Shown piece after piece: positions 16,742 to 26,407 of a stretch of 64,000 bases of DNA; the first letter of the stretch is position 1, and every line of letters starts with the position of its first letter. Under the pieces are notes generated by a model. The model did not search any database, was not told the DNA's origin, and saw only the letters and a program-made list of their open reading frames with translations. The stretch is from an uncultured Bacteroidales bacterium. Its GTDB lineage: Bacteria > Bacteroidota > Bacteroidia > Bacteroidales > UBA932. The translations under genes and the position numbers were made by a program. The stretch lies in the NCBI GenBank assembly GCA_905235085.1, contig CAJOKD010000006.1:1-64000 (forward strand). Direction: 5' to 3'.

Positions 16742-18409
16742 ATGAGAATTAGACTATCTATAGCGGCGATCTTGGTCGCCTTCCTGATACCTGCAGGCCA
16801 GGTTTTCAGCCAGACAGCCGCAAGCACGAGACCGGACGATGGCAGGATAATCGATGCCGTGGCCAAGATGAACGAAGGGCAGTTCCAGAAGGCTGGGGCC
16901 GAACTTGGAAAGATCGTCGCGGAAAGCCCTTCGAACGACGCAGCCTGGTATTACCTTGGTTTGTGCCATCTCTATACCCGCAAGCTTGACGAGGCGGTCA
17001 AATGCCTGAAAAAGGCAAGTGAGCTCGATCCGGCAAACTACTGGTACAAGGACAGGCTTGCCCTGGCATATTCCATGTCCGGGGAAGACGACCTCACTAT
17101 TGCCACATACGAAGACTTGCTCAAGGAGTTCCCGAAGAAGGATGACCTCCATTTCAACCTTGTCAACCTCTACCTGAAAAACAATCAGTTCGACAAGGCC
17201 CTCTCTGCGATGGACCAGATCGAAGCGGTATTCGGGAAGAACGAACAGGTGACTTCCACCAGATACGACATCCTGCTTAGGCAGAACAAGCCTGACGAAG
17301 CTCTGAAGGCCTTGCAGGAATATAACAAGGAATATTCTTCCCCGTTCGTCCTCACTAAACTCGGAGACCATTCCATCGCCGAATACAAAGACACGGCGGC
17401 TTTGGGGTACTATCAGGAAGCCCTGGATCTCCAGAGCGATTATATGCCTGCCCTTCTGGGGGTTGCGGAAGTCTATCGCATAAGGCGTGATTATCCGGCG
17501 TTCTTCTCCACCCTCGACCGGTTCATCCGGGACGAAGGGACAGATGTCCAAGCCAAATCCCAGTTCCTGAATATGCTGGTGGCGCGCTCAGACCACAGGT
17601 TCTTCCAGAACAACAAGCCCCAGATAGACTCTTTGTTCGACAAGATAGTCGTTCTGCACCCCTCGGACACCACCGCACTGACCTCCGCGTCCCTTTACTA
17701 CTACGCCACTGAGCGCCAGGACAAGGCTATGGGTCTGATGCACAGGAATATGGACCTGAATCCGACGAACCTCACCGCAGCGGTCACGTATGTCCAGATG
17801 CTCACGAACAATAAGGACTGGGATGCCGTGAAGGCCGCCTGCGACAGCTGCATTTCACGTTTCTCCGAAGAGACTGATTTCCTCGAGCTGAAGAATTACG
17901 CCTGCTACAACAAGGAAGAATGGCAGGAAATCATCGACAACAGCTGGAAGATAATCGAAATAGCCAAGGGCGATACTTCCAAGACCATTCCAGCCCTTTC
18001 CAACATCGGCGACATGCAATACCAGCTGGGCAATTCCAAGGAAGCGTTCAAGACCTACGAGAAAGTCCTGAAACAGGATCCGGGATATTCCCCTGCCCTG
18101 AACAACTACGCATGGTATCTGGCCATCCAGGGAAAAAAGCTCAAGAAAGCCTGTGCGATGAGCCGCAAGACCATCGAGAAGGAGCCGGACAACGTGACAT
18201 ACCTGGATACCTACGGATGGATACTCCACCTTTTGGGCAAGGACAAGGAGGCCAAGTCCTATTTCAAGCATGCGATGCTCTACGGTGGGAAGGAGAGCGC
18301 AAACATTTTGAGACATTACGCCACGGTCCTCGAAGCGCTCGGGGAAACAGACCTCGCAAAGGTATACCGCACCCAGGCAAACAACAAAGAGGCTGAAGGT
18401 AAAGACTGA
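16742..18409 (+). CDS. Secreted/periplasmic TPR repeat protein
   Basis: A 555-residue protein with a signal peptide (about residues 1-23, ending VFSQ) and tetratricopeptide repeats through most of its length. Clear units include AWYYLGLCHLYTRKLDEAVKCLKKA near 60-85 and PALSNIGDMQYQLGNSKEAFKTYEKVLKQDPG near 418-450. TPR proteins act as protein-interaction scaffolds. It starts an operon with the EnvC-like gene 3 bp downstream, so it may serve cell-envelope assembly or division. A specific partner is not known. Confidence 0.85.
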   Translation: MRIRLSIAAILVAFLIPAGQVFSQTAASTRPDDGRIIDAVAKMNEGQFQKAGAELGKIVAESPSNDAAWYYLGLCHLYTRKLDEAVKCLKKASELDPANYWYKDRLALAYSMSGEDDLTIATYEDLLKEFPKKDDLHFNLVNLYLKNNQFDKALSAMDQIEAVFGKNEQVTSTRYDILLRQNKPDEALKALQEYNKEYSSPFVLTKLGDHSIAEYKDTAALGYYQEALDLQSDYMPALLGVAEVYRIRRDYPAFFSTLDRFIRDEGTDVQAKSQFLNMLVARSDHRFFQNNKPQIDSLFDKIVVLHPSDTTALTSASLYYYATERQDKAMGLMHRNMDLNPTNLTAAVTYVQMLTNNKDWDAVKAACDSCISRFSEETDFLELKNYACYNKEEWQEIIDNSWKIIEIAKGDTSKTIPALSNIGDMQYQLGNSKEAFKTYEKVLKQDPGYSPALNNYAWYLAIQGKKLKKACAMSRKTIEKEPDNVTYLDTYGWILHLLGKDKEAKSYFKHAMLYGGKESANILRHYATVLEALGETDLAKVYRTQANNKEAEGKD

Positions 18410-18411
18410 TT

Positions 18412-19632
18412 ATGAAAAGGGCTGCCGGAATATTCGCCATCCTGCTTCTCACCTTGACGGTGGGAGGCCTGCCGGCATATTCCCAGAATACCAAGAAACA
18501 AGAAGCCAAGCGCGAGAAACTCCAGCGGGAGATAGCCATCCTTGACGGACAGATCAAGGCTAACGCCACCAAAAGCGCCAACGCCCTCAACCAGCTGGCC
18601 CTGATCCGGAAGAAAGTCGACTCGCGGAAGGAACTGGTGGCCGAGAGCGACCGGGAGATATCTGAATTCGCAACTTCCATCCAGGCCAAGGAGCGTCAGA
18701 TCGCCGTTGCCCAGGCACGTCTGGACACCCTGTCAGACTATTACGACCGCCTCGTACGCGGTGCCTACAAGAACCGCAATGCCAAGGTCTGGTATATGTA
18801 CATCATAGCCAGCGACAATCTCGGGCAGGCTTTCCGCCGCTACGGATATCTTCGGGATTTGTCCAAGCAGATGAGCATCCAGGCAGTGAAAATACGTGCG
18901 GCTCAAGACACTCTCAAGCGCCAGACCGAGGAACTGGCCGCGATGAAGAAGCAGGCCGAGGCTCTGCGCGGACAGAGAGTAGCCGAGATGAGCAAGCTCC
19001 AGTCCGAGGAAAGCGCCTCCCAGAACCTCGTCAACCAGCTCAAGAAAGACAAGAAGAAATACCAGCAGGACATCGCGAAGAAGCAGAAAGAAGTGGAAGC
19101 CCTCAACAGGGAGATCGAACGTCTGGTACGCAAGGAAATGGAGGCCAAGAAGAAGAGCGAGGACAAGAGTTCAGGGAAGTCCTCCACGTCTTCGGCCTCA
19201 AGCAAACCTGTCGACTATACCCTTGCCAAGCAGTTCGAAGCCAACAAGGGCAAGCTCCCGTGGCCTGCTGAGGGTCCCGTAGTGGACCATTTCGGCCAGC
19301 ACAACCATCCGGTCTATACCAACCTCAAGCTCCCGTTCAACAACGGGGTGACCATAGCCCTGCAGAAAGGGACCGCGGTCAAGGCCGTTTTCGACGGCGA
19401 GGTTCGCCAGATAGTGGTTATGCCAGGCTACAACAAGTGCGTGCTAGTGCAGCACGGGAACTACTTTTCATTCTACTGCAAGCTCGGAAGCGTGAACGTA
19501 AAGTCAGGCGACAAGGTCAAGACCGGGCAGAAGATAGGCACCGTGGATACCATCGGAGACGAAACCCAGCTGCATTTCCAGATATGGTCTGGACGCACTC
19601 CGCAGAATCCGGAAGCCTGGCTCAGACCATAA
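18412..19632 (+). CDS. EnvC-like murein hydrolase activator, degenerate M23 domain
   Basis: The 406-residue protein has a signal peptide, long coiled coils (about 25-125 and 160-270), a Ser-rich linker and a C-terminal LytM/M23 fold (about 295-405). The zinc site is largely lost. The HxGxD region reads NNGVTIA, the YAHL segment reads YCKL, and only the second His of HxH remains (QLHFQIW). EnvC and NlpD have the same kind of loss and act by switching on cell-wall amidases at division. The role as activator rather than peptidase is inferred from this. It sits between a TPR gene and tsaE. Confidence 0.85.
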   Translation: MKRAAGIFAILLLTLTVGGLPAYSQNTKKQEAKREKLQREIAILDGQIKANATKSANALNQLALIRKKVDSRKELVAESDREISEFATSIQAKERQIAVAQARLDTLSDYYDRLVRGAYKNRNAKVWYMYIIASDNLGQAFRRYGYLRDLSKQMSIQAVKIRAAQDTLKRQTEELAAMKKQAEALRGQRVAEMSKLQSEESASQNLVNQLKKDKKKYQQDIAKKQKEVEALNREIERLVRKEMEAKKKSEDKSSGKSSTSSASSKPVDYTLAKQFEANKGKLPWPAEGPVVDHFGQHNHPVYTNLKLPFNNGVTIALQKGTAVKAVFDGEVRQIVVMPGYNKCVLVQHGNYFSFYCKLGSVNVKSGDKVKTGQKIGTVDTIGDETQLHFQIWSGRTPQNPEAWLRP

Positions 19633-19635
19633 AAG

Positions 19636-20061
19636 ATGAAGCACGAAATCAACATAGCCGACCTCCAGGACATAGGCAGGGCTGCAGAAGAATTCCTTTC
19701 GCAGATAGGGGATCACCGTATCCTCGCCTTCTTCGCTCCGATGGGTGCAGGTAAGACCACCTTCACCAGCGCCTTGTGCCACTGCCTCGGAGTCAGGGAC
19801 GACGCCGTCAGTTCGCCTACGTTCGCAATTGTCAACGAATACAGGACCGGTTCGGGCGAACCAATGTACCATTTTGATTTCTACCGCATAACAAAGACCG
19901 AGGAGGCTCTGGACATAGGGTTTTTCGATTATATCGACAGCGGTTGCCTCTGCATAATGGAATGGCCGGAGAACATCGAGGATATCCTGCCGGAGGAAAC
20001 CTTGCGCATCCACATAAGAGTCAATCCAGACCAGTCCCGCACCGTTTCCTGGGAAGACTGA
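19636..20061 (+). CDS. tsaE: tRNA threonylcarbamoyladenosine biosynthesis ATPase TsaE
   Basis: TsaE is the ATPase that works with TsaB/TsaD to make t6A at position 37 of ANN-decoding tRNAs. The 141-residue protein shows Walker A APMGAGKTTFT at about 34-44, SPTFAIVNEY and the family HFDFYRI segment, plus MEWPENIEDILP near 112-123. Size is normal. It follows the EnvC-like gene by 3 bp. Confidence 0.95.
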   Translation: MKHEINIADLQDIGRAAEEFLSQIGDHRILAFFAPMGAGKTTFTSALCHCLGVRDDAVSSPTFAIVNEYRTGSGEPMYHFDFYRITKTEEALDIGFFDYIDSGCLCIMEWPENIEDILPEETLRIHIRVNPDQSRTVSWED

Positions 20062-20138
20062 TCCATCCGTTTTCCATCATTTTTTTACGAAAAAATGTGG
20101 AATATTCCGAATTAATGCGTATATATGCAGTCGCAAAT

Positions 20139-20211
20139 CTGGATGTGGCGCAGTTGGTAGCGCACCTGGTTAGGGACCAGGAGGTCGCTGGTTCAAGTCC
20201 AGTCATCCAGA
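20139..20211 (+). tRNA. tRNA-Pro with unusual anticodon AGG
   Basis: A complete cloverleaf: acceptor CTGGATG/CATCCAG, D stem GCGC/GCGC, anticodon stem CCTGG/CCAGG around loop TTAGGGA, and T arm GCTGG-TTCAAGT-CCAGT. With U33 in place the anticodon is AGG. C1-G72, A73, G35, G36 and G37 all agree with proline. A34 tRNA-Pro is uncommon in bacteria, where GGG is the usual partner of TGG. CCA is not encoded. Confidence 0.9.
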
Positions 20212-20246
20212 CTTCTTCTTCCGAGGCCGTGGCTGATGCTGCGGCC

Positions 20247-21812
20247 TCAGTCTTTGCCCATACGGTCCAGGAACCTGTACCCGGCGGCCTCCATAAGGAA
20301 CTCGGGCCGGATGTCCTCTGATCCAGCAAGGTCGGCTATTGTCCTCGCCACTTTCAGTATCCTTGAATATGCCCGCGCAGAGAGCCCCAGCCTTTCTATC
20401 AGGTGCTCCAGCACTTCACTGCAAGCGGCATCGAGGACGCAGAATCTCTCCAGCTGGCGGTTGTTCATCTCGGCGTTGGTGAATATGCCCTCGTCCACGA
20501 ACCGCCGTTCCTGGACCTTCCTGGCCCTCAGTACCCGCTCCGCCACCTTTCCGCTCGGTTCTCCCTTCATCCTCCCGATCAGCTTGGTAGGGTCCACCGG
20601 GCTGAGCCAGAGTTGTATGTCTATCCTGTCCATCACGGGACCGGAGAGCTTCGAAAGGTACGCAAATCGCTGAGCCGGAGTACAACGGCACCGGTCTCCG
20701 GTGCCATAGTAGCCGCAGGGGCAGGGATTTGAGGCCGCGACCAACATAAACGAAGCCGGATATTCAAGTTTCGAACGGAGCCTCGAAATAGTCACCTTCC
20801 TGTCCTCCATCGGCCCCCGGAGCGCCTCTAGGACCGATTTCGGCATCTGACCGAACTCGTCCAGAAACAGGATCCCGTTCTGGGCCAGGGTCACCTCTCC
20901 TGGCCTTATGTCCTGTCCCGCTCCTCCTCCTATGACGGCAGGAAGCGATGCACTGTAATGCGGCGCCCTGAACGGTCTCGTCCGTATCAAGCCTATCCTC
21001 GACGCCTTCATCCCTGCCACCGAATATATCTTGCTGGTAACGATGGACTCCTCCGTGGTCATCGGCGGCAGTATTCCCGGCATCGCTTTCGCAAGTGAGC
21101 TCTTCCCGCTTCCAGGAGGGCCCACCATAATGACATTGTGCCCTCCGGCGGCAGCTATTTCGAGTCCTCTTTTGGCTCCTTCCTGACCGATGATGTCGCA
21201 GAGATCCGATATTTCTGGGACTGCCCCGCCTTCCTTTCCGGAAGCATTGCCCACGAGCTTATGATACAAGCTCGTATTCCAGACCAGAAGGTCGCTGCAG
21301 TCTTCCTGCTCCTCTAGGATACGGAGGACGTCGGTGAATGTCTCCACCCCGAATATCGATAGCCCGCCGCACTCCGTCGCTTCAAGGGCGGATCTGACCG
21401 GGAGGATGCAACCAGCCTGTCCCCTGCTGGCAGCCAGATCCGCAAAAGGCAGGGCTCCCGGCACTTCCCGGACCGATCCGTCCAGGCCCAACTCCCCCAT
21501 TATCAGGTATTTCCCTATTCCGGGCAACTCCTTCTGGCCAGAAGCTGCGACAATTCCCAGCGCAATCGGCAAGTCATATCCGCTGCCGTTCTTGTGCATA
21601 TCGGCAGGCGCCAGGTTTATAACAATTTTCCTTCCAGGGATATGGAAGCCGAGGGACTGGAGGGCCGTGATCGTCCGGAGCAGGCTCTCCCTGACCGCAG
21701 CGTCCGCAAGTCCAACGAGATGGATTCCTATTCCGGAGGTTATGTCCACTTCCACGGTCACGGGGACCGCTTCTATTCCGATGCATTTGGCACCCAGGAT
21801 ATTTATAAGCAT
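20247..21812 (-). CDS. YifB/ComM family Mg-chelatase-like AAA ATPase
   Basis: A 521-residue protein of the YifB/ComM family. It has an N-terminal Lon-protease-like fold (EVDITSGIGIHLVGLADAAVRES), a central AAA+ module with Walker A GPPGSGKSSLAK and Walker B GILFLDEFGQ, a zinc-binding Cys pair region (NPCPCGYYG and RCRCTP) and the C-terminal Mg-chelatase domain. ComM promotes branch migration during natural transformation in some bacteria, which would fit the ComEC protein at 2.5 kb, but the general role in Bacteroidales is not established. Confidence 0.92.
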   Translation of the reverse strand: MLINILGAKCIGIEAVPVTVEVDITSGIGIHLVGLADAAVRESLLRTITALQSLGFHIPGRKIVINLAPADMHKNGSGYDLPIALGIVAASGQKELPGIGKYLIMGELGLDGSVREVPGALPFADLAASRGQAGCILPVRSALEATECGGLSIFGVETFTDVLRILEEQEDCSDLLVWNTSLYHKLVGNASGKEGGAVPEISDLCDIIGQEGAKRGLEIAAAGGHNVIMVGPPGSGKSSLAKAMPGILPPMTTEESIVTSKIYSVAGMKASRIGLIRTRPFRAPHYSASLPAVIGGGAGQDIRPGEVTLAQNGILFLDEFGQMPKSVLEALRGPMEDRKVTISRLRSKLEYPASFMLVAASNPCPCGYYGTGDRCRCTPAQRFAYLSKLSGPVMDRIDIQLWLSPVDPTKLIGRMKGEPSGKVAERVLRARKVQERRFVDEGIFTNAEMNNRQLERFCVLDAACSEVLEHLIERLGLSARAYSRILKVARTIADLAGSEDIRPEFLMEAAGYRFLDRMGKD

Positions 21813-21892
21813 AGTTCAAAGTTTATGGTTGAGCAGAGCAAAGATGACAGAAAGAATCGTCAATTTTCAAAAGAAAGACAAATAATATCAGT

Positions 21893-21900
21893 ATCTTTGT
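21893..21900 (+). promoter_or_regulatory. TATCTTTG -7 box for the nucleoside kinase
   Basis: An exact TAnnTTTG element 24 bases before the ATG at 21924. Confidence 0.5.
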
Positions 21901-21923
21901 AAGAATCACCACAGACTAGTTAT

Positions 21924-23639
21924 ATGGACAAGAAAGAAATAACCATTTTCTGCAAGAACGACGGAAAGAACCACAAGATCGAACTGGGCGGATCCCTGGA
22001 AGACCTCTCCAAGAAATGGTGCCGGACGGTCGTTGACGAAAAGACCGGTCAGAAGCTGGATGTCATCGCAGCTCTTGTAGACTACAAGCTCAAGGAACTG
22101 GAATATAGGCCCTTGCTTTTCCACCAGGTGGAATTCATAGGGTTCAACCATCCTGACGGAAGGCGCTGCTATCTCCGTTCCCTCTGCTTCGTCCTGCAGA
22201 ATGCGGTACGCGAGTTGTACCCGGACAAGGTACTGGTCGTCGACCACTCCCTTCCGAGCGGCTTGTACTGCGAGATACACGAGAAGACCAAGATGGAGGA
22301 CGGACGCCAGAAGTCATACTTCGTGACCGATGACGAACTCGACAAGATCAAGGAAAAGATGAAGGAGATCATCGCCAAGGACCTTCCTTTCAAGAGGGTA
22401 AAGACCAACGCCGAAGAAGCGATGGAGATCTTCCGGAGCAACAACCAGCCGCTCAAGGCCGAACTCCAGAAGAGCATCGGTACCTTCATCTGCAGCGTCT
22501 ACTATCTAGACGGGAAAGCAGATTCCTTCCACGGTCCGCTGATTCCATCCACGGGATTCCTGAAGACTTTCGACATCACCGGAATAGGAGACGGTTTCTG
22601 CCTCCAGGGCCCTCAGATGACCGATTTCAACAAGGTTATGCCGATGAAGCGCCAGGCCAAGATAGGATATACCCTCAAGGAGCATTCCGACTGGTGTTCG
22701 ATCATCGGAATCGAGAGCCTGGGCAATCTCAACTCCGCCATAAAGGAAGGGAAGGCTATAGAGATCATAAACCTGTCTGAGGCCCTTCACGAGCGCAACT
22801 ACGCCAAGATCGCCGACAAGATCAAAGAAAGCTACAAGCGCATCGTGATGATAGCCGGTCCTTCTTCCAGCGGCAAGACTTCTTCCTCCCTGAGGATAGC
22901 CCTCCAGTGCAAGGTCCTGGGACTCAGGCCAAAGGTAATCGAACTTGACAATTATTTCGTGGACAGGGACAAGACTCCGAAGGACGAAGACGGCAAGTAC
23001 GATTTCGAGTCCCTGTACGCTATGGACCTGGACTTCCTCAACAGGCAGCTGAACGATTTGCTGGAAGGAAAGGAAGTAGAGATCCCCAAGTACGACTTCA
23101 AGAGCGGAAGCAGGATTTTCACCGGCAACAGGCTGCACCTGGAAGACAAGGACATCCTCATAATGGAAGGTATACACGCCCTTAACCCGGAACTGACCTC
23201 CACTGTCGACCAGTCCAAGATTTTCAGGGTATTCGCATCCGCACTGACTTCCCTGAACATCGACGAGAACAACAATCTCTCGACATCGGACAACCGCCTC
23301 CTGCGAAGGATGGTCCGCGACAACCGTGTCAGGGGCATCAGTCCGGAAGATACCCTGCTCCGCTGGAACAGTGTCAGGCGCGGAGAGATCAGGAACATAT
23401 TCCCATACCAGGAGAATGCAGACGCACTGTTCAACTCTGCGCTTATCTTCGAGCTTCCAATGCTGAAATACTACGCCGAACCCCTTCTGAGAAGGATTTC
23501 TCCTAGTTCACCTGCATATACGGAGACCGTCAGGCTGCTGAAGTTCCTGGACTACATCGTAGCCCTGCAGCCTTCGGAGATCGAAGCCATTCCTCCGACC
23601 TCGATAATGAGGGAATTCATAGGGGGCCAGACTCTCTGA
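21924..23639 (+). CDS. Nucleoside (uridine) kinase with TGS/ThrRS-like N-terminus
   Basis: The 571-residue protein has a TGS-like first domain (ITIFCKNDGKNHKIELGGSLE), a middle part resembling the ThrRS/AlaRS second additional domain (SLCFVLQNAV, then VVDHSLPSGLYCEI), and a C-terminal P-loop kinase from about 305. The P-loop is GPSSSGKTSSS at about 310-320, followed by DNYFVDRDKTPKDEDGKYDFES, as in uridine kinases. It is likely to phosphorylate a nucleoside. This fused arrangement is common in Bacteroidetes and Firmicutes. The nucleoside is not determined by sequence. Confidence 0.85.
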   Translation: MDKKEITIFCKNDGKNHKIELGGSLEDLSKKWCRTVVDEKTGQKLDVIAALVDYKLKELEYRPLLFHQVEFIGFNHPDGRRCYLRSLCFVLQNAVRELYPDKVLVVDHSLPSGLYCEIHEKTKMEDGRQKSYFVTDDELDKIKEKMKEIIAKDLPFKRVKTNAEEAMEIFRSNNQPLKAELQKSIGTFICSVYYLDGKADSFHGPLIPSTGFLKTFDITGIGDGFCLQGPQMTDFNKVMPMKRQAKIGYTLKEHSDWCSIIGIESLGNLNSAIKEGKAIEIINLSEALHERNYAKIADKIKESYKRIVMIAGPSSSGKTSSSLRIALQCKVLGLRPKVIELDNYFVDRDKTPKDEDGKYDFESLYAMDLDFLNRQLNDLLEGKEVEIPKYDFKSGSRIFTGNRLHLEDKDILIMEGIHALNPELTSTVDQSKIFRVFASALTSLNIDENNNLSTSDNRLLRRMVRDNRVRGISPEDTLLRWNSVRRGEIRNIFPYQENADALFNSALIFELPMLKYYAEPLLRRISPSSPAYTETVRLLKFLDYIVALQPSEIEAIPPTSIMREFIGGQTL

Positions 23640-23646
23640 TCCCGCG

Positions 23647-26407
23647 TCAGATAACTTCTATGTCCTTGGACATCATCCATCCTTGGCGGCCATCCGCCAA
23701 GGATATATTTTTCCAGTCACCCACCTGGTCCAGGACCTTGACCTTCGTACCTTCGTGGATGACGAAGAGATCCTTCGCGGAACCGTTCCCAGGAGAACTC
23801 TTCACGGCAGACACGGGAGCGGTCACGATTGCTTCACCGGCATTCTTGTAGGCGGATTTCTGCCAGAGCGAGAAACCCAGTGAAGCTAGGGATAGAAGCA
23901 GGAATACGATTCCGGCATAGAACCCGGTACGGCGCCTCGCAGTCGTAGAAGCAAGTAGGAACAGTACCGCCATCGCCAATGCTGCAGCCAGGAAAACCAG
24001 GAACAGAACCGCCCAGGCATCGGACCCCAGGACATAGCAGAGCTTGCGGGCAAGGCTCTTCAGGATGAATTCAGGCACCGGCTCGATCTTGTCCTGGACG
24101 AAGCCGTTGGCATACTCCAGGTTGAACCTTGCATCCGAATATGACGGGTCCAGTTTAAGTGCGCGCTCGTAGTAGAGGATCGCGTGCGGATAGTTGCTTT
24201 GCTTGAAGAAAGCGTTTCCGATATTGTAAAAAAGGACAGGAGATTCTTCTCCCGACAGGGTGACGGCCTGCCAAAGAACAGCAGCCTCGTAGTAACGTCC
24301 TTCGGAATATGCGGCTACGCCGGCATCCCACAGGGAGTCTGCTGGAGCTCCGGCGAAATCTTCCACGGATATATCCGGAACCGCTTCTTCCTTGGGAGCG
24401 ATGACGGGAGCAAAGGAGGACTGTGAAGACGAAGAGTCGGATACGTTCAGCACCAGGGCACCCTCGTTCTGCTGTGAAAATCCATTGAGGGAAAGGCCTG
24501 TACCCAGGAGCAAGGCAATAAATGCCGCTCCTGCCCCCTTTGCACGGCTATGCGTCCTGTAGCTGGAATCTATGTCCGAGATGACCTTGACGGCGCTGTC
24601 GTAATGTGTCTGCATAGCTTCGTGCCCGGCATCCGGGGAATAACGTGCGAATTCGCAGCTGTCCAGCAAGTCGGTGAAAGCCTTGGCGCTCTCTTCACTC
24701 ACTCCGCCATCAGTAAGCGCGGCTGAGATGTTGTCTTTGCTCAATTCCGACATATCCATATTCAGTTTGTCCGAAGTGAACCCAAGCAGGGCCTTGTGGA
24801 GTTCCTCGTAGAATGCAGTATAAAGGTTCTTGTCAAGATACTCGCCTGCCTGCTTGAGACGCTTGCGGGCCATCTTGGTAGCCTTGCGGTTCTTCGTCAG
24901 CGCGACGTCTGCCTTCATCGCGGCCGCCTTCCTCAGGACGAGGGCTGCAACAAGGGCCGAAATCAGCAAGAGCGCGGTCAGCAGCCAGAACAGAGGAGAA
25001 AGGACGAAAAACGCGCCCTCCTTCCTGAGGGCCGGTCTCTTGGTGGAGATGAAACGGATATCCCCGGCAAGGCTCTTGACATCGCGGCGCTCCACTCCCG
25101 GAGATATGATTGACGACGAGGCATCGGATCCTTTTCCCTTGGTCACTTTCAAGGACATAGGCTCGGTCCTCAAGGTAACGTATTTCCCGGCATTGACATC
25201 GTAGTATGAATATTCCACAGGCTCGATGGTGAATTCACCGGCGCTCCTCGGAATGAAAGGGAACTCGAATGTCTTGCTGCCCGAAGTACCTCCGGTGCTT
25301 TTGTCGGTATTCTCGGACACCTTCGTGTCATATACCTCGAAATCAGGAGGGAAGTTCACCTTCGGATCCTCGAGCAGGGCCACGTTGCCCCTTCCGGAAA
25401 CGGTCAGGATGAGGGAGGAAGCATCGTGAGTCTTGAGTTCGTCGGAGGTGAGGCGTGCTGATATCCCGAAATTACCGACTCCTCCGCCGAACGACGCAGG
25501 CTGTCCTGCAGGAAGGGCATTCACCCTGACCCTCTGGGCGGGTGTGGTGATCCTCTTCCTGATCGTCCTGTATTCATCCTGGAAGAAACTGTCGAACACG
25601 CTGTTCGAAGAGCCCGATCCTACCCTGACGTTGACAAGGCAGACCAGCTCCGCAGGGTCGATGGTTATGGTCCCGGCCTGCTGAGGGATAAGGACATACG
25701 TCCTCAATACGGCGGAACTGTAAATCTTGTCGTCGAAACTCTCCCGCTTGAATTCTATATTGGTCGGAGCATAAGTCTCCTGGCTCCAGAACCCATTGAA
25801 TGTAGGGAACTTGGCGTTCTCGAAACCAGCTATGTTGACTCTCTGGTAAAGCTTCAGCGTAGCAGTGATCGGCTCACCAATCACGACTTCCGACCTGCTG
25901 AGCGAAAGTTTCAGGAACAAGTCTCCGGCAGCTATTTCACCGGATGAAGAAGCCTGCTTGGATCCGGAAGAAGACTGGCCCGAGGATGACGAACCTGAAG
26001 ACTGCGCCCCCTGGGATGAAGATGCATCGGTGACAACTTGGATGGAAAACGGTGAAGACGATATCTGTGTGTCACCTATGTATGCAGTCGCAGAGGGTAT
26101 CTGGAAAGATCCGGTACCCTTCGGCATCAGTATGTATGTATATGTCGTCTGATGTGAAGAGGTTCTCTTGCCGTTTATGATCTGGACGCTCGACGAGGTT
26201 CCCCGCTGAGGCCCCCAGACAAGCTGGAAATGATCTGCGGGAGGTGTCCAGGAGAAATTGGACGGATTCTGCGATCACGAAGGTGACATTGAATTGTTCT
26301 TCAAGGCCGACTACGCTCGGGGCCTGCACCTTGATGGTATTCTGCGCCGAGGTTATTGCGGTCACGAAGAGCAGCGCTGCGGTATATAGGAACTTCTTCA
26401 TATTCAT
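23647..26407 (-). pseudogene. batD: batD-batE fused gene with an apparent frameshift
   Basis: The signal peptide and start (MNMKKFLYTAALLFVTAITSA, from 26407) are in one frame and break into another between about 26277 and 26263. There NPSNFSWTPPADHFQLVWG resumes typical BatD sequence. From there about 870 codons stay open: beta-rich BatD domains, a helix (FWLLTALLLISALVAALVL), then a BatE part with TPR units (LFYNIGNAFFKQSNYPHAI), two helices and a C-terminal SH3-like domain (VKVLDQVGDWKNISLADG). BatD and BatE are separate genes in Bacteroides. One missing or extra base, natural or from assembly, explains the break. The start overlaps the batC stop as TAATG. Confidence 0.8.

Noticed and set aside
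18412..19632. Active M23 peptidase
   Set aside because: Most zinc ligands are substituted, so an EnvC-like activator is the better call.
26262..26278. Programmed frameshifting in batD
   Set aside because: No slippery heptamer, stem-loop or internal Shine-Dalgarno-like site is visible; an indel or assembly error is simpler.
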